A DNA stretch of 64,000 nt from Humitalea sp050632385 (GTDB lineage: Bacteria > Pseudomonadota > Alphaproteobacteria > Acetobacterales > Acetobacteraceae): NCBI RefSeq assembly GCF_050632385.1, contig NZ_CP192599.1, positions 4,588,001-4,652,000 of the forward strand. The letters run 5' to 3'. The notes under the pieces were generated by a model. It was not told the origin of the DNA. It saw only the letters and a program-made list of their open reading frames with translations, and did not search any database. The translations under genes were made by a program, and so were the position numbers. This document shows, in pieces, positions 25,693 to 34,330 of the stretch. Position 1 is the first letter of the stretch. Each line of letters opens with the position of its first letter.

Positions 25693-26211
25693 TCAGCGCC
25701 CGCCCGGGGTGGCGGGGCGCGGCGCGGGCGGGGCGGCCGGGCGCGGCGGCGCGGTGCCGGCGGCGGCCGGGACCGGCGGGGCGGCCTCGCTCAACAGCGC
25801 GATACGGGTGAAGCCGGCGCCCGACACGGCGCCCATGACCTCAAGCACCCGGCCATATTGGTTGGCGCGGTCACCGCGGATGAAGACGCGGCGTTCGGGG
25901 GCGCCCGGCTGCTGCTGCGACAGGATGGTGCGAAGCTGCGTCACCAGCGCCTCCATCGGCACTTCCGTATCCTGCAGGAAGACGCGGCCCTCGCGGTCCA
26001 CCGACAGGGTCAGCGGCTCCTGTTCCTGGTTCAACTGGCCGGCCTGGGTCTTTGGCAGATCGACCGGCACGCCGACCGTCATCAGGGGCGCGGCGACCAT
26101 GAAGATGATCAGCAAGACCAGCATCACGTCCACCATCGGCGTGACGTTGATCTCCGACATCGGGCGGTAGCGGCCGCGGCCACTGCGGCCGCCGATGGGA
26201 CCCATCGCCAT
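25693..26211 (-). CDS. tolR: Tol-Pal system protein TolR (ExbD family)
   Basis: A 172-residue single-span protein. The transmembrane segment with its key Asp is INVTPMVDVMLVLLIIFMV; the periplasmic domain ends in the usual RGDRANQYGRVLEVMGAVSGAGF pattern. The C-terminal 30 residues are an extra Pro/Ala-rich tail (APPRPAAPPAPRPATPGGR) beyond the normal 140-residue length. With TolQ it forms the proton-driven motor for TolA. It starts 4 nt after the tolQ stop. Confidence 0.96.
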   Translation of the reverse strand: MAMGPIGGRSGRGRYRPMSEINVTPMVDVMLVLLIIFMVAAPLMTVGVPVDLPKTQAGQLNQEQEPLTLSVDREGRVFLQDTEVPMEALVTQLRTILSQQQPGAPERRVFIRGDRANQYGRVLEVMGAVSGAGFTRIALLSEAAPPVPAAAGTAPPRPAAPPAPRPATPGGR

Positions 26212-26215
26212 GGCC

Positions 26216-26932
<717 letters not shown>

Positions 26933-26944
26933 AGGCCGCTTCTC

Positions 26945-27376
26945 CTAAACCAATGCGCCTGGCGAAACGCCGGCGCGCAGCGCCGACCGCCAGGGTTCCG
27001 GGATGGGTGTTGGTCGCAGCCCGTCCGCCCGGACGCAGACAAGCCCGACGTCGAGGCGCGCAAGCCGCGCCCCGCTCTCCTGGTCCAGCACGTCCTGCAC
27101 CAGGTCGATGGAAACGCCGCCCAGCTTGCGGACACTCGTTTCCACGACCAGCGCCTGATCAAGCCGGGCCGGCCGCTCATAAAGCACATTGACGCGCCGC
27201 ACCACGAGGAACGAATTGTGACGTTCGATAAGAAGGCTGTGCGGCAAGCCTATGTCCCGCAAGGATTCGGTCCGCGCCCGCTCGGCCCAGTGCAAATAGC
27301 GGGCGTGGTATGCGATTCCGCCGGCGTCGGTGTCCTCGAAATAGACCCGCAGCGGGAAGCGATGGACCCCGCTCAT
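26945..27376 (-). CDS. ybgC: Tol-Pal-associated acyl-CoA thioesterase YbgC
   Basis: A 143-residue hotdog-fold thioesterase. The catalytic segment YFEDTDAGGIAYHARYLHWAER holds the family Asp near the start. It acts on acyl-CoA or acyl-ACP and is almost always first in tol operons. The ATG overlaps the ruvB stop (ATGA), which joins the ruv and tol genes into one run. Confidence 0.95.
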   Translation of the reverse strand: MSGVHRFPLRVYFEDTDAGGIAYHARYLHWAERARTESLRDIGLPHSLLIERHNSFLVVRRVNVLYERPARLDQALVVETSVRKLGGVSIDLVQDVLDQESGARLARLDVGLVCVRADGLRPTPIPEPWRSALRAGVSPGALV

Positions 27377-28404
27377 TCCAAACCGTCCAACAACAAGGGC
27401 TGGATCGCGAACCCCGCCGGCGGGGTCATGCCGAGGTGCCGCCACCCGGGCTCCCCCAACATCCGGCCGCGCGGGGTGCGCAGGATCAGCCCTTCCTGCA
27501 TGAGGTAGGGCTCGATCACCTCCTCGATCGTATCGCGGCCTTCGGCCAGGGCCGCAGCCAGGGTTTCGACCCCGACCGGGCCGCCGCCATGGTGTTCGGC
27601 CATCCGGCGCAGGTAGCGCCGGTCCATGGCGTCCAAGCCCAGGCGATCCACCTCAAGCCGTGTCAGCGCGTCATCGACCATGGCGCGGCTCGCGGCTTTC
27701 TCCTCGACCAGGGCGAAATCGCGCACCCGCCGCAGCAGGCGGCCGGCGATGCGCGGGGTGCCGCGGGCGCGCTTGGCGATTTCGGTCGCGCCGTCTTCCG
27801 ACAGGTCGAACAGCAGTTTTTCGGCGCCGCGCCGCACGATCCGAAACAATTCTTCCGGCGTGTAGAACTGCAAGCGCAGAGGAATGCCGAACCTGTCGCG
27901 CAAGGGCGTGGCCAACAGCCCAGCGCGGGTGGTGGCGCCCACCAGGGTAAAGGGCGGCAGGTCGATCCGCACGGTGCGCGCCGCAGGCCCTTCCCCGATG
28001 ATCAGGTCGAGCTGGAAATCCTCCATCGCGGGATAGAGGGTTTCCTCGATCGCCGGCTGCAGGCGATGGATCTCATCCACGAACAACACGTCGCGCGGCT
28101 GGAGATTGGTCAGGATCGCGGCCAGGTCGCCCGCCCGTTGCAGCACGGGGCCAGAGGTGGCCCGGAACCCCACGCCCATCTCCCGCGCCACGATCTGCGC
28201 CAGCGTGGTTTTGCCGAGGCCGGGCGGGCCATGGAGCAGGACGTGGTCCAGCGCCTCGTTGCGGGTTTTTGCGGCCTGGATGAAGACTGCCAGGTTTTCC
28301 CGCGCGGCTTTCTGGCCGGTGAAATCGGCCAGGGTCTGCGGGCGCAGCGCGCCCTCGGCGGCATCCTCCTCGGCACGGGCGGCGCTGATGACACGCTCGC
28401 TCAT
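27373..28404 (-). CDS. ruvB: Holliday junction branch migration helicase RuvB
   Basis: A 343-residue AAA+ motor. Walker A is HGPPGLGKTTLAQI, Walker B is VLFVDEIHRL, sensor 1 is VGATTRAGLL, and the C-terminal winged helix starts near GPVGVETLAAAL. RuvB hexamers drive branch migration with RuvA. Overlaps ruvA upstream and ybgC downstream by 4 bp each. Confidence 0.98.
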   Translation of the reverse strand: MSERVISAARAEEDAAEGALRPQTLADFTGQKAARENLAVFIQAAKTRNEALDHVLLHGPPGLGKTTLAQIVAREMGVGFRATSGPVLQRAGDLAAILTNLQPRDVLFVDEIHRLQPAIEETLYPAMEDFQLDLIIGEGPAARTVRIDLPPFTLVGATTRAGLLATPLRDRFGIPLRLQFYTPEELFRIVRRGAEKLLFDLSEDGATEIAKRARGTPRIAGRLLRRVRDFALVEEKAASRAMVDDALTRLEVDRLGLDAMDRRYLRRMAEHHGGGPVGVETLAAALAEGRDTIEEVIEPYLMQEGLILRTPRGRMLGEPGWRHLGMTPPAGFAIQPLLLDGLE

Positions 28405-29027
28405 CGCGGGGCCAGGGTCTTGAGGGCGTCGGTGATCAGCGCGCCCAGGGCCGGGTCGTCATCCATGCGGCGCGCGGCATTGCCCACCGCGACCATCGCC
28501 TCGGGCCGCCGGAATCCCAGGTTGACCAGGGCGGAGACGGCCTCGGCCTGCACCCCCTGCGGTTCGCCGGGCAGGGCGGCGGGCGGCAGGGGCGGGCCAT
28601 CGGCCTCCGGCGTCGCGCGGCCCACGGCCCATTTCTGCATCGCCGGCTCATCGACGATGCGATTGGCCGTGGCGGCCCCCAGGCCCTTAATGGCGGACAG
28701 CCGCTTGCGGTCCTTGAAGGCAATGGCGCGGGCCAGATCCGGCGCCGACAGGCCGGACAGCACGACCAGCGCCTTCTGCGGGCCGACGGTCTTCACCTCG
28801 ATCAGCGCGCGAAAGGCCTCGCGTTCGGCCGCATCTGAAAACCCGTGCAGCACGATCGCGTCCTGCCGCACCTGGGTTTCCACCAGCAAGGTCAGGATGC
28901 CACTCGCCGAGCGGCAAACATCGAGCGTCCGGGCGGAGCACGACACCAAATAGCCCACGCCGCCCACGTCGATTACCGCCGCGGTGTCGTCGGTGCTGGC
29001 GACACGGCCGGTCAGCATCGCGATCAT
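28401..29027 (-). CDS. ruvA: Holliday junction-binding protein RuvA
   Basis: A 208-residue protein with an OB-fold N-terminus (MIAMLTGRVASTDDTAAVIDVGGVGYLV), helix-hairpin-helix region (LIEVKTVGPQKALVVLSG and LSAIKGLGAATANRIV), and C-terminal domain III (AVSALVNLGFRRPEAM) that contacts RuvB. Length is normal. Its ATG overlaps the ruvC stop by 4 bp. Confidence 0.97.
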   Translation of the reverse strand: MIAMLTGRVASTDDTAAVIDVGGVGYLVSCSARTLDVCRSASGILTLLVETQVRQDAIVLHGFSDAAEREAFRALIEVKTVGPQKALVVLSGLSAPDLARAIAFKDRKRLSAIKGLGAATANRIVDEPAMQKWAVGRATPEADGPPLPPAALPGEPQGVQAEAVSALVNLGFRRPEAMVAVGNAARRMDDDPALGALITDALKTLAPR

Positions 29028-29554
29028 GCCGGCACATAGCCCCGCGCCAGCGCCACCCGGCTGGACCGGTGATGCGCGTGGCAGATCGCCACGGCCAGCG
29101 CATCCGCCGCATCCGCGCGCTTCAGCACCGCCCCCGGCAGCAGGCGCCGGACCATGTCCTGCACTTGGATCTTATCGGCGTGGCCATGCCCGACGACCGA
29201 ACGCTTGACCTCCATCGCCTGGTATTCGGCGACCGGGATGCCGGTCAGCGCCGGCGCCAGCAGCACCACGCCGCGCGCCATGCCGAGCTTGATGGCCGAT
29301 TGCGGGTTCTTGTTCATGTAGGTGTGTTCGACCGCCGCCTCATCCGGCCGCAATTCGGCCAGCAGTTTCGCCAGCCCGTCGTGCAGGGTGCGCAGGCGGG
29401 TCGCCATCTCATCCGTGTCGATCGTGGACACGACGCCATCGCCAAGATGGCGCAGCCGGCTGCCGTCGCTCTCGATCAGCCCCCAGCCGGTATGGCGCAG
29501 CCCGGGGTCGAGGCCCAGGACCAGGACAGACCGGCGCGGGGGCGCGGCGTTCAG
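29024..29554 (-). CDS. ruvC: Holliday junction resolvase RuvC, probable CTG start
   Basis: A resolvase of about 176 residues. The catalytic N-terminal aspartate lies in VLVLGLDPGLRHTGWG (Asp16 if CTG starts). Further motifs are AAVEHTYMNKNPQSAIKLGMARG and LKRADAADALAVAICHAHH, which carry the remaining acidic residues. There is no ATG, GTG or TTG in frame between the upstream stop (29615-29617) and a GTG at 29431, which lies after the catalytic Asp. The CTG at 29552-29554 overlaps the yebC TGA as CTGA and gives the expected protein length, so I use it. The usual automated start at 29431 would produce an inactive protein. Confidence 0.85.
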   Translation of the reverse strand: MNAAPPRRSVLVLGLDPGLRHTGWGLIESDGSRLRHLGDGVVSTIDTDEMATRLRTLHDGLAKLLAELRPDEAAVEHTYMNKNPQSAIKLGMARGVVLLAPALTGIPVAEYQAMEVKRSVVGHGHADKIQVQDMVRRLLPGAVLKRADAADALAVAICHAHHRSSRVALARGYVPA

Positions 29555-30300
29555 GCGGATAGCCGCTGCATCACGGCCTCCGGCACGTCGAAATTCGCGT
29601 AGACCGTCTGCACGTCATCATGTTCGTCCAGCGCGTCGATCAGTTTCAGGATGTCGCGGGCGCGATCCTCGTCCAACTCGATGGTCGCATTGGGGCGCCA
29701 TTCCAGCTTGGCGCTTTCGGCCGGGCCGAAATGGGTTTCCAGCGCGTCGCGAACGGCAAAGAGGTCTTCCATCGCCGTGCGGATTTCGTGCCCGTCCTCG
29801 GTGCTTTCGACATCGGCGGCCCCGGCGTCGATCGCCGCGTCCAGCATGGCATCGGGCGTGGCGGCGCCGGCGGGATAGCGGACCACACCCAGATGTTCGA
29901 ACTGGAAGGCGACACTATTTGTCTCGCCCATCGCGCCGCCCGCCTTGCTCAGCATCGACCGCAGGTCCGCGGCGGAGCGATTGCGGTTGTCGGTCAGGGT
30001 TTCGATGATAATGGCGACGCCATAGGGGCCGTAGCCCTCGTAGCGGACCTCCACATAATCCTCACCGGGACCGGGGGCGGCGGCGCGCTTGATGGCGCGG
30101 TCCACCGTGTCGCGCGTCATGTTGGCGACGCGCGCGGCCTGCACCGCCGCGCGCAGGCGCGGGTTGGCCGCGGGGTCCGGCAGGCCCGTCCGGGCGGAGA
30201 CCGTGATTTCCCGGATCAGCTTGGCAAAGGCGCGCGCACGCCGTGCGTCCTGCGCGCCCTTGCGGTGCATGATGTTCTTGAACTGCGAATGCCCGGCCAT
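29551..30300 (-). CDS. yebC: YebC/PmpR family regulatory protein
   Basis: A 249-residue protein of the YebC family, described both as a transcriptional regulator and as a ribosome-associated factor that helps translation of proline-rich stretches. Landmark segments are MAGHSQFKNIMHRKGAQDARRARAF in the N-terminal helical domain, RAIKRAAAPG, YEGYGPYGVAIIIETLTDNRNR, and FEHLGVVRYP. It heads the run yebC-ruvC-ruvA-ruvB and its stop overlaps the presumed ruvC CTG. The Pro-rich TolA, TolR and YbgF in the same run would be candidate clients if the translation role holds. Confidence 0.95.
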   Translation of the reverse strand: MAGHSQFKNIMHRKGAQDARRARAFAKLIREITVSARTGLPDPAANPRLRAAVQAARVANMTRDTVDRAIKRAAAPGPGEDYVEVRYEGYGPYGVAIIIETLTDNRNRSAADLRSMLSKAGGAMGETNSVAFQFEHLGVVRYPAGAATPDAMLDAAIDAGAADVESTEDGHEIRTAMEDLFAVRDALETHFGPAESAKLEWRPNATIELDEDRARDILKLIDALDEHDDVQTVYANFDVPEAVMQRLSA

Positions 30301-30396
30301 GGGCGCCCCCCGACATGGCGCGTCGGCCAAAAACCCGATTCGCGCGTCATTCTGATGATCGGGGGGATAGCAGGGGCGCCGGCTGGGCGAAACGCC

Positions 30397-30474
30397 TCAA
30401 AGAATGCCGGTCAGGTTCAGGATGATGATGACCACGACGGGGACGCCGAGGAACCAGAGGGCAATGGATTTCAT
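30397..30474 (-). CDS. 25-residue single-span membrane protein
   Basis: A tiny ORF starting at ATG 30472-30474 and ending at TGA 30397-30399. It begins MKSIALWFLGVPVVV and continues as an unbroken hydrophobic segment, so nearly the whole protein is one membrane helix after a lysine. A good ribosome site (GGGAGAG) stands about 7 nt upstream of the ATG. It lies between yebC and a DUF4190-like protein on the same strand. No function is recognised. It would be missed by gene callers with a size cutoff. Confidence 0.6.
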   Translation of the reverse strand: MKSIALWFLGVPVVVIIILNLTGIL

Positions 30475-30535
30475 CGGAAGACTCTCCCAGGGGTTGCGAT
30501 ACGGGCCAAACGCCGCAGCCCCGCCCCGGGTTGCC

Positions 30536-30907
30536 TTACTTCATCATCGCGGCACCACCGACGACGCTGCCCAGGATCGCCAGGAAGCCCCCCAGGAACA
30601 GCATCCCGATGATCCACATCAAAACCGTGAAGGCCGATAGCACCAAGCCGATCACCGACGTGATCGTGCCCGCCTGGCTCGCCGCCCCGCGCGCGCGATT
30701 GAGGCCCATGATCCCCGCCACCACGCCCAGCACGCAGGTCACGATGCCGATCAAGGGCACGAAGCCCATCAAGCCACAGACAATGGACAGGATGCCAAGC
30801 ACCAGCCCTGGATTGCCGGGCAGCGAACCGGCGGGGGCATTGGCCTGCTGGGCCTGCCAGTTCGGGGGCAGTTGCGGCTTGGGCGGGGGGATCGAGGGGA
30901 CGGACAT
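30536..30907 (-). CDS. DUF4190-like small membrane protein
   Basis: A 123-residue protein with a Pro/Gln-rich cytoplasmic N-terminus (about 1-35) followed by hydrophobic segments PGLVLGILSIVCGLMGFVPL, IGIVTCVLGVVAGIMGLNRA and a C-terminal pair (TSVIGLVLSAFTVLMWIIGM, FLGGFLAILGSV). The pattern GxxSxxxxGLxGxxxxxLGxxxGxxGLxRA is characteristic of DUF4190. Its function is unknown. It lies 61 bp upstream of the 25-residue membrane ORF, which may be in the same transcript. Confidence 0.75.
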   Translation of the reverse strand: MSVPSIPPPKPQLPPNWQAQQANAPAGSLPGNPGLVLGILSIVCGLMGFVPLIGIVTCVLGVVAGIMGLNRARGAASQAGTITSVIGLVLSAFTVLMWIIGMLFLGGFLAILGSVVGGAAMMK

Positions 30908-31027
30908 GAGGCTGTTCCCAGGCGGCTGGACCATCAACCTAGCATCCGCCGTGCCGGGAACCAGCGCGCGGGGCTTCCCAAAGGCGCGCGGGCGGTCACG
31001 ATGCCGGCAAAACATGAGGCAACGTAG

Positions 31028-32143
31028 ATGACCGAACCCGACCGCCCCTATGCCGGGCTTTTCGTCCTCGACGCCGGCCAGGGCGTCGCCGGCCCCTGCT
31101 GCGGCATGATGCTGGCCGCCACTGGGGCGGATGTCGTGAAACTGGAACCGCCGGAGGGCGATTGGTCGCGCGGCCTGTCCGTGCGCCAGGGCAGCGAGAG
31201 CGTCCTGCACGCCACCTGGAACCGCGGCAAGCGCGGCATCGTGCTGGACCTGAAAGACCCCGCCGGCCGTGCGGCGGCCAAAGCCCTGGCGGCGCGGGCC
31301 GATGTGCTGATCGAGAGTTTCCGCCCCGGCGTCGCGGCCCGCCTGGGGCTGGGGCCGGAGGATACCGGTCCCGATGCGGTCTGCCTGTCGATCTCGGGCT
31401 TTGGGCAGACCGGACCCTATGCCGAACGCCCCTGCACCGATTCCGTCGCCCAGGCCTTTGGCGGGCTGGCGGCGTTGAATACCGGGGCGGATGGCATTCC
31501 GCACAAGACCGGGCCTTTCGTGACCGACGTCTTCACGGGCGTCGCGGCGTTTTCGGCGGTGCAGGCCGCGCTGGCCGCGCGGTTGCAGGACCGCGCGGCG
31601 GGGCGGCCGCCACGCCGGCGGGTGCTGGACCTGTCATTGCTCGGTGGGACGGCGATGCTGCTGGCGTCGCAGATCGGGGAAAGCGCGCTGCTGGGGCACC
31701 CGCCCGGCGTGCCGAACGTGCCGGCCGGCTGCTACCAGGGCAGCGACGGGCACTGGCTGATGGTGACCCTCGTGCGCGACCCGGAGTTCGTGACCCTATG
31801 CGAGGTGCTGGGCCTGGCGATGCAGCCCCGCTTCGACACGTTTGCCAAGCGATCCGAACAGGCGGCGGTGCTGGTGCCGCTGGTCCGCGCGGCCTTCGCC
31901 ACGCGTGGCCGCGATGAATGGCTGGCGGCGCTCCAGGCGGCGCGCCTCATGTCCTGCCCGGTGAATTCGCCCAATGATTGGCTGGCCGATCCGCATGTGG
32001 TGGCGGTGGGTGCGGCGCCCGCCAGCCTGCAGGGGGCACTTGGCGCGGTGCCGTTTCCGGTCCTGCCGGGGCTTCCGGCCAGTTTGGGACCGGCACCGCG
32101 CCTGGGCGAACACACGGCGGAGGTGCTTAGCCAAGCGCCCTGA
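31028..32143 (+). CDS. CaiB/BaiF family (class III) CoA-transferase
   Basis: A 371-residue enzyme that moves CoA between carboxylic acids. The N-terminal motif LFVLDAGQGVAGPCCGMMLAATGADVVKLEPPEGDW, followed by WNRGKRGIVLDLKDP, is family-typical, and the catalytic Asp is expected in GPFVTDVFTGVAAFSAVQAALAARL. Natural substrates are unknown. The gene stands alone on the plus strand and its 3' end overlaps the convergent alpha/beta hydrolase by 17 bp. Confidence 0.92.
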   Translation: MTEPDRPYAGLFVLDAGQGVAGPCCGMMLAATGADVVKLEPPEGDWSRGLSVRQGSESVLHATWNRGKRGIVLDLKDPAGRAAAKALAARADVLIESFRPGVAARLGLGPEDTGPDAVCLSISGFGQTGPYAERPCTDSVAQAFGGLAALNTGADGIPHKTGPFVTDVFTGVAAFSAVQAALAARLQDRAAGRPPRRRVLDLSLLGGTAMLLASQIGESALLGHPPGVPNVPAGCYQGSDGHWLMVTLVRDPEFVTLCEVLGLAMQPRFDTFAKRSEQAAVLVPLVRAAFATRGRDEWLAALQAARLMSCPVNSPNDWLADPHVVAVGAAPASLQGALGAVPFPVLPGLPASLGPAPRLGEHTAEVLSQAP

Positions 32144-33005
32144 TGGCCGCGGCGAAGGCGGCCGGGGCTTCCTGCGGCAGGTTGTGGCCAATGCCGGGCA
32201 GCACATGGCAGGCGCGCAGGTCGCCAAACCGCGGATCGCCGGCGGCCGTCCCCCCCGGCGCGGAAACCCCATCGGCGCCGCCTTCCAGCGAGATGGTGGG
32301 CACGCCGATGACGGGGCGGCGGGCGAGCCGTGCCTCGATCGCCTCAACCGCCGGATCGCCGGGCACCAGGCCGTAGCGATGGCGATAGGAATGCACGACG
32401 ACCGCGACAAAATCCGGATTCGCGAATGACGCCGCAGTCTCGGCATAGGTCGCGTCGCCGAACGCCCATTCCGGCGACCATAGGCGCCACAGCAAACGGC
32501 AGAAGGCATCGCGGTTCTGCGTCAGCCCGGCGCGGCCGCGTTCGCCATGCAGGTAGTATTGGTACCAGTGGCGATACTCATTTTCCGGCGGCGCCGGCCG
32601 CGCCGCGGCGGCGATGTCCTGGATGTTGTACCCGCCGCCGGTCACCAGCCCCACAACCCGCTCCGGCCACAGGGCCGCGACGATGCAGGCCGCACGCCCA
32701 CCCCAGTCGTAGCCGCCGAGCACCGCACGTGGGATCGCCAGCGCGTCCATGAAATCGACCAGATCCTGCGCCAGCACCGCTTGCTGACCGGACCTGGGCG
32801 TGGCGTCGGACAGGAAGCATGTCGGGCCATAGCCGCGCAGCCAGGGCATCAGGACCCGATGCCCCGGCAGCAAACCCGCGACATCGGTGAAGGCATGCAC
32901 GTCGTAGGGAAAGCCGTGCAGCAGGATGACCGGCGGCCCGTCGGGGTCGCCCGCCTCAAGATAGCCGACGTCCAGCACCCCCGCTGTGACGCGCCGCTGC
33001 TTCAT
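32127..33005 (-). CDS. Alpha/beta hydrolase with Asp nucleophile (epoxide hydrolase/dehalogenase-like)
   Basis: A 292-residue alpha/beta hydrolase. The oxyanion motif is LLHGFPYDVHAF and the nucleophile elbow is GGYDWGGRA, where the nucleophile is Asp instead of Ser, as in epoxide hydrolases and haloacetate/haloalkane dehalogenases. The catalytic His lies in GIGHNLPQEAP near the C-terminus. The ATG overlaps the pmbA stop (ATGA), so it is in the M16-pmbA run, but I see no functional link. Confidence 0.88.
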   Translation of the reverse strand: MKQRRVTAGVLDVGYLEAGDPDGPPVILLHGFPYDVHAFTDVAGLLPGHRVLMPWLRGYGPTCFLSDATPRSGQQAVLAQDLVDFMDALAIPRAVLGGYDWGGRAACIVAALWPERVVGLVTGGGYNIQDIAAAARPAPPENEYRHWYQYYLHGERGRAGLTQNRDAFCRLLWRLWSPEWAFGDATYAETAASFANPDFVAVVVHSYRHRYGLVPGDPAVEAIEARLARRPVIGVPTISLEGGADGVSAPGGTAAGDPRFGDLRACHVLPGIGHNLPQEAPAAFAAAIRALG

Positions 33006-34330
33006 CCGCCCGCGACCGTCATTCCATCCACCCGCACCGTCGGGCTGTCGGTCCCGCGCCGGAAGCGCAGGTCGTTGGCCGGCACCATACGGGCAAAGAT
33101 GTCGGTCAGATTGCCGGCGATGGTGAAGCCGCTGACCGCTTCGGCCAGCACCCCATTGCGGATCATGAAGCCCGCGGCGCCGCGGCTGTAGTCGCCGGTC
33201 ACGCCATTCACGCCCATGCCGATCAACTCGGTGACGTAGATGCCCAAAGTGATGTCGGACATCAGCGATTCCGGCGACAGGATGCCAGGCTCAAGCCACA
33301 GGTTTGTCGTGCTGGGCGACGGCGGCGAGGACACGCCGCGCGCCGCATGGCCGGTGGTGGCAAGGCCCAGTTGCCGCGCGCTGCGCGTGTCCAGCACCCA
33401 GGTTTTCAGCACGCCATCTTCGACCAGCGCGCGGGCGCTGGCCGGAACGCCCTCACCATCGAAGGGACGGGATCGCAAGCCGCGCGGCCGTGTCGCGTCG
33501 TCGCGCACGACCAGCCCCGCCGCCAGCACCCGTTCGCCCATCCGGTCGCGCAGGAAGGACGTCCCGCGCGCCACCGATGCGCCGTTGATCGCCGATGTCA
33601 GATGCCCCAGCAGGCTGCTTGCGACACGCGGCGAATAGACGATCGGCAAGGTCGCCGTGTCCGGCCGCCCCGGGTTCAACCGTGCCACCGCCTGTTCAGC
33701 GGCCAGACGCCCAAGCCCCGCCGCATCCTCCAGATCGGCCAGATGCGTCGCCGAGGCATAGTCGTAGTCCCGCTCCATCCCGGTGCCCGACCCCGCCAGG
33801 GCGGTGACCGAGATGGAATGCGATGCGCGCATGTATTCGCCGGCAAAGCCGTTGGTGGCGGCCAGGGCGATGTGGGTGCGGGACCAACTGGCGTCGGCGC
33901 CCTCGGTATTGGTCACGCCCTTGACCGCCAGCGCCGCATCCTCGGCGGCGGCACAGCGGGCGAGCAGGGCCGCGACCTCGGGTTCCTCATTGTCGCAGAG
34001 GTCCAGCACCGGGATCGTGCCCGCCGCGCGGTCCGGCAACCCACCGAAGGGATCCTCCGGCACGACGCGCGCCATGGCGACGGCGCGTTCGGCCAGCTCG
34101 GCAAAGCCGGTGGGCGTCGGGTCGGTCGTGGACACGATCGCACTGCGGCGACCGACAAACACGCGCAGGCCTATATCCTGCCCCTCGGCGCGCTCGACCT
34201 GCTCCATCTGGCCCAGGCGCCGCTGCACCGACAGCGATGCGCCGTTGACGAACAGCGCGTCGGCGGCATCTGCCCCCGCCGCGCGCGCGGCGCGCAGCAG
34301 GTGGTCGAGCGTGTCGAGGTGGTTACTCAT
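33002..34330 (-). CDS. pmbA: TldE/PmbA family metalloprotease subunit
   Basis: A 442-residue protein of the TldD/PmbA family. In E. coli TldD and TldE act together on microcin B17 and CcdA. This protein lacks the HExxxH metal motif of TldD and matches the PmbA partner, with GRRSAIVSTTDPTP and a C-terminal segment (TGDYSRGAAGFMIRNG) typical of PmbA. tldD is not in the window. It overlaps the M16 peptidase gene and the alpha/beta hydrolase gene by 4 bp each. Confidence 0.9.
   Translation of the reverse strand: MSNHLDTLDHLLRAARAAGADAADALFVNGASLSVQRRLGQMEQVERAEGQDIGLRVFVGRRSAIVSTTDPTPTGFAELAERAVAMARVVPEDPFGGLPDRAAGTIPVLDLCDNEEPEVAALLARCAAAEDAALAVKGVTNTEGADASWSRTHIALAATNGFAGEYMRASHSISVTALAGSGTGMERDYDYASATHLADLEDAAGLGRLAAEQAVARLNPGRPDTATLPIVYSPRVASSLLGHLTSAINGASVARGTSFLRDRMGERVLAAGLVVRDDATRPRGLRSRPFDGEGVPASARALVEDGVLKTWVLDTRSARQLGLATTGHAARGVSSPPSPSTTNLWLEPGILSPESLMSDITLGIYVTELIGMGVNGVTGDYSRGAAGFMIRNGVLAEAVSGFTIAGNLTDIFARMVPANDLRFRRGTDSPTVRVDGMTVAGG

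Noticed and set aside
30301..30396. LexA box controlling yebC-ruvCAB
   Set aside because: I found no GTTC-N7-GTTC pattern in the gap upstream of yebC.
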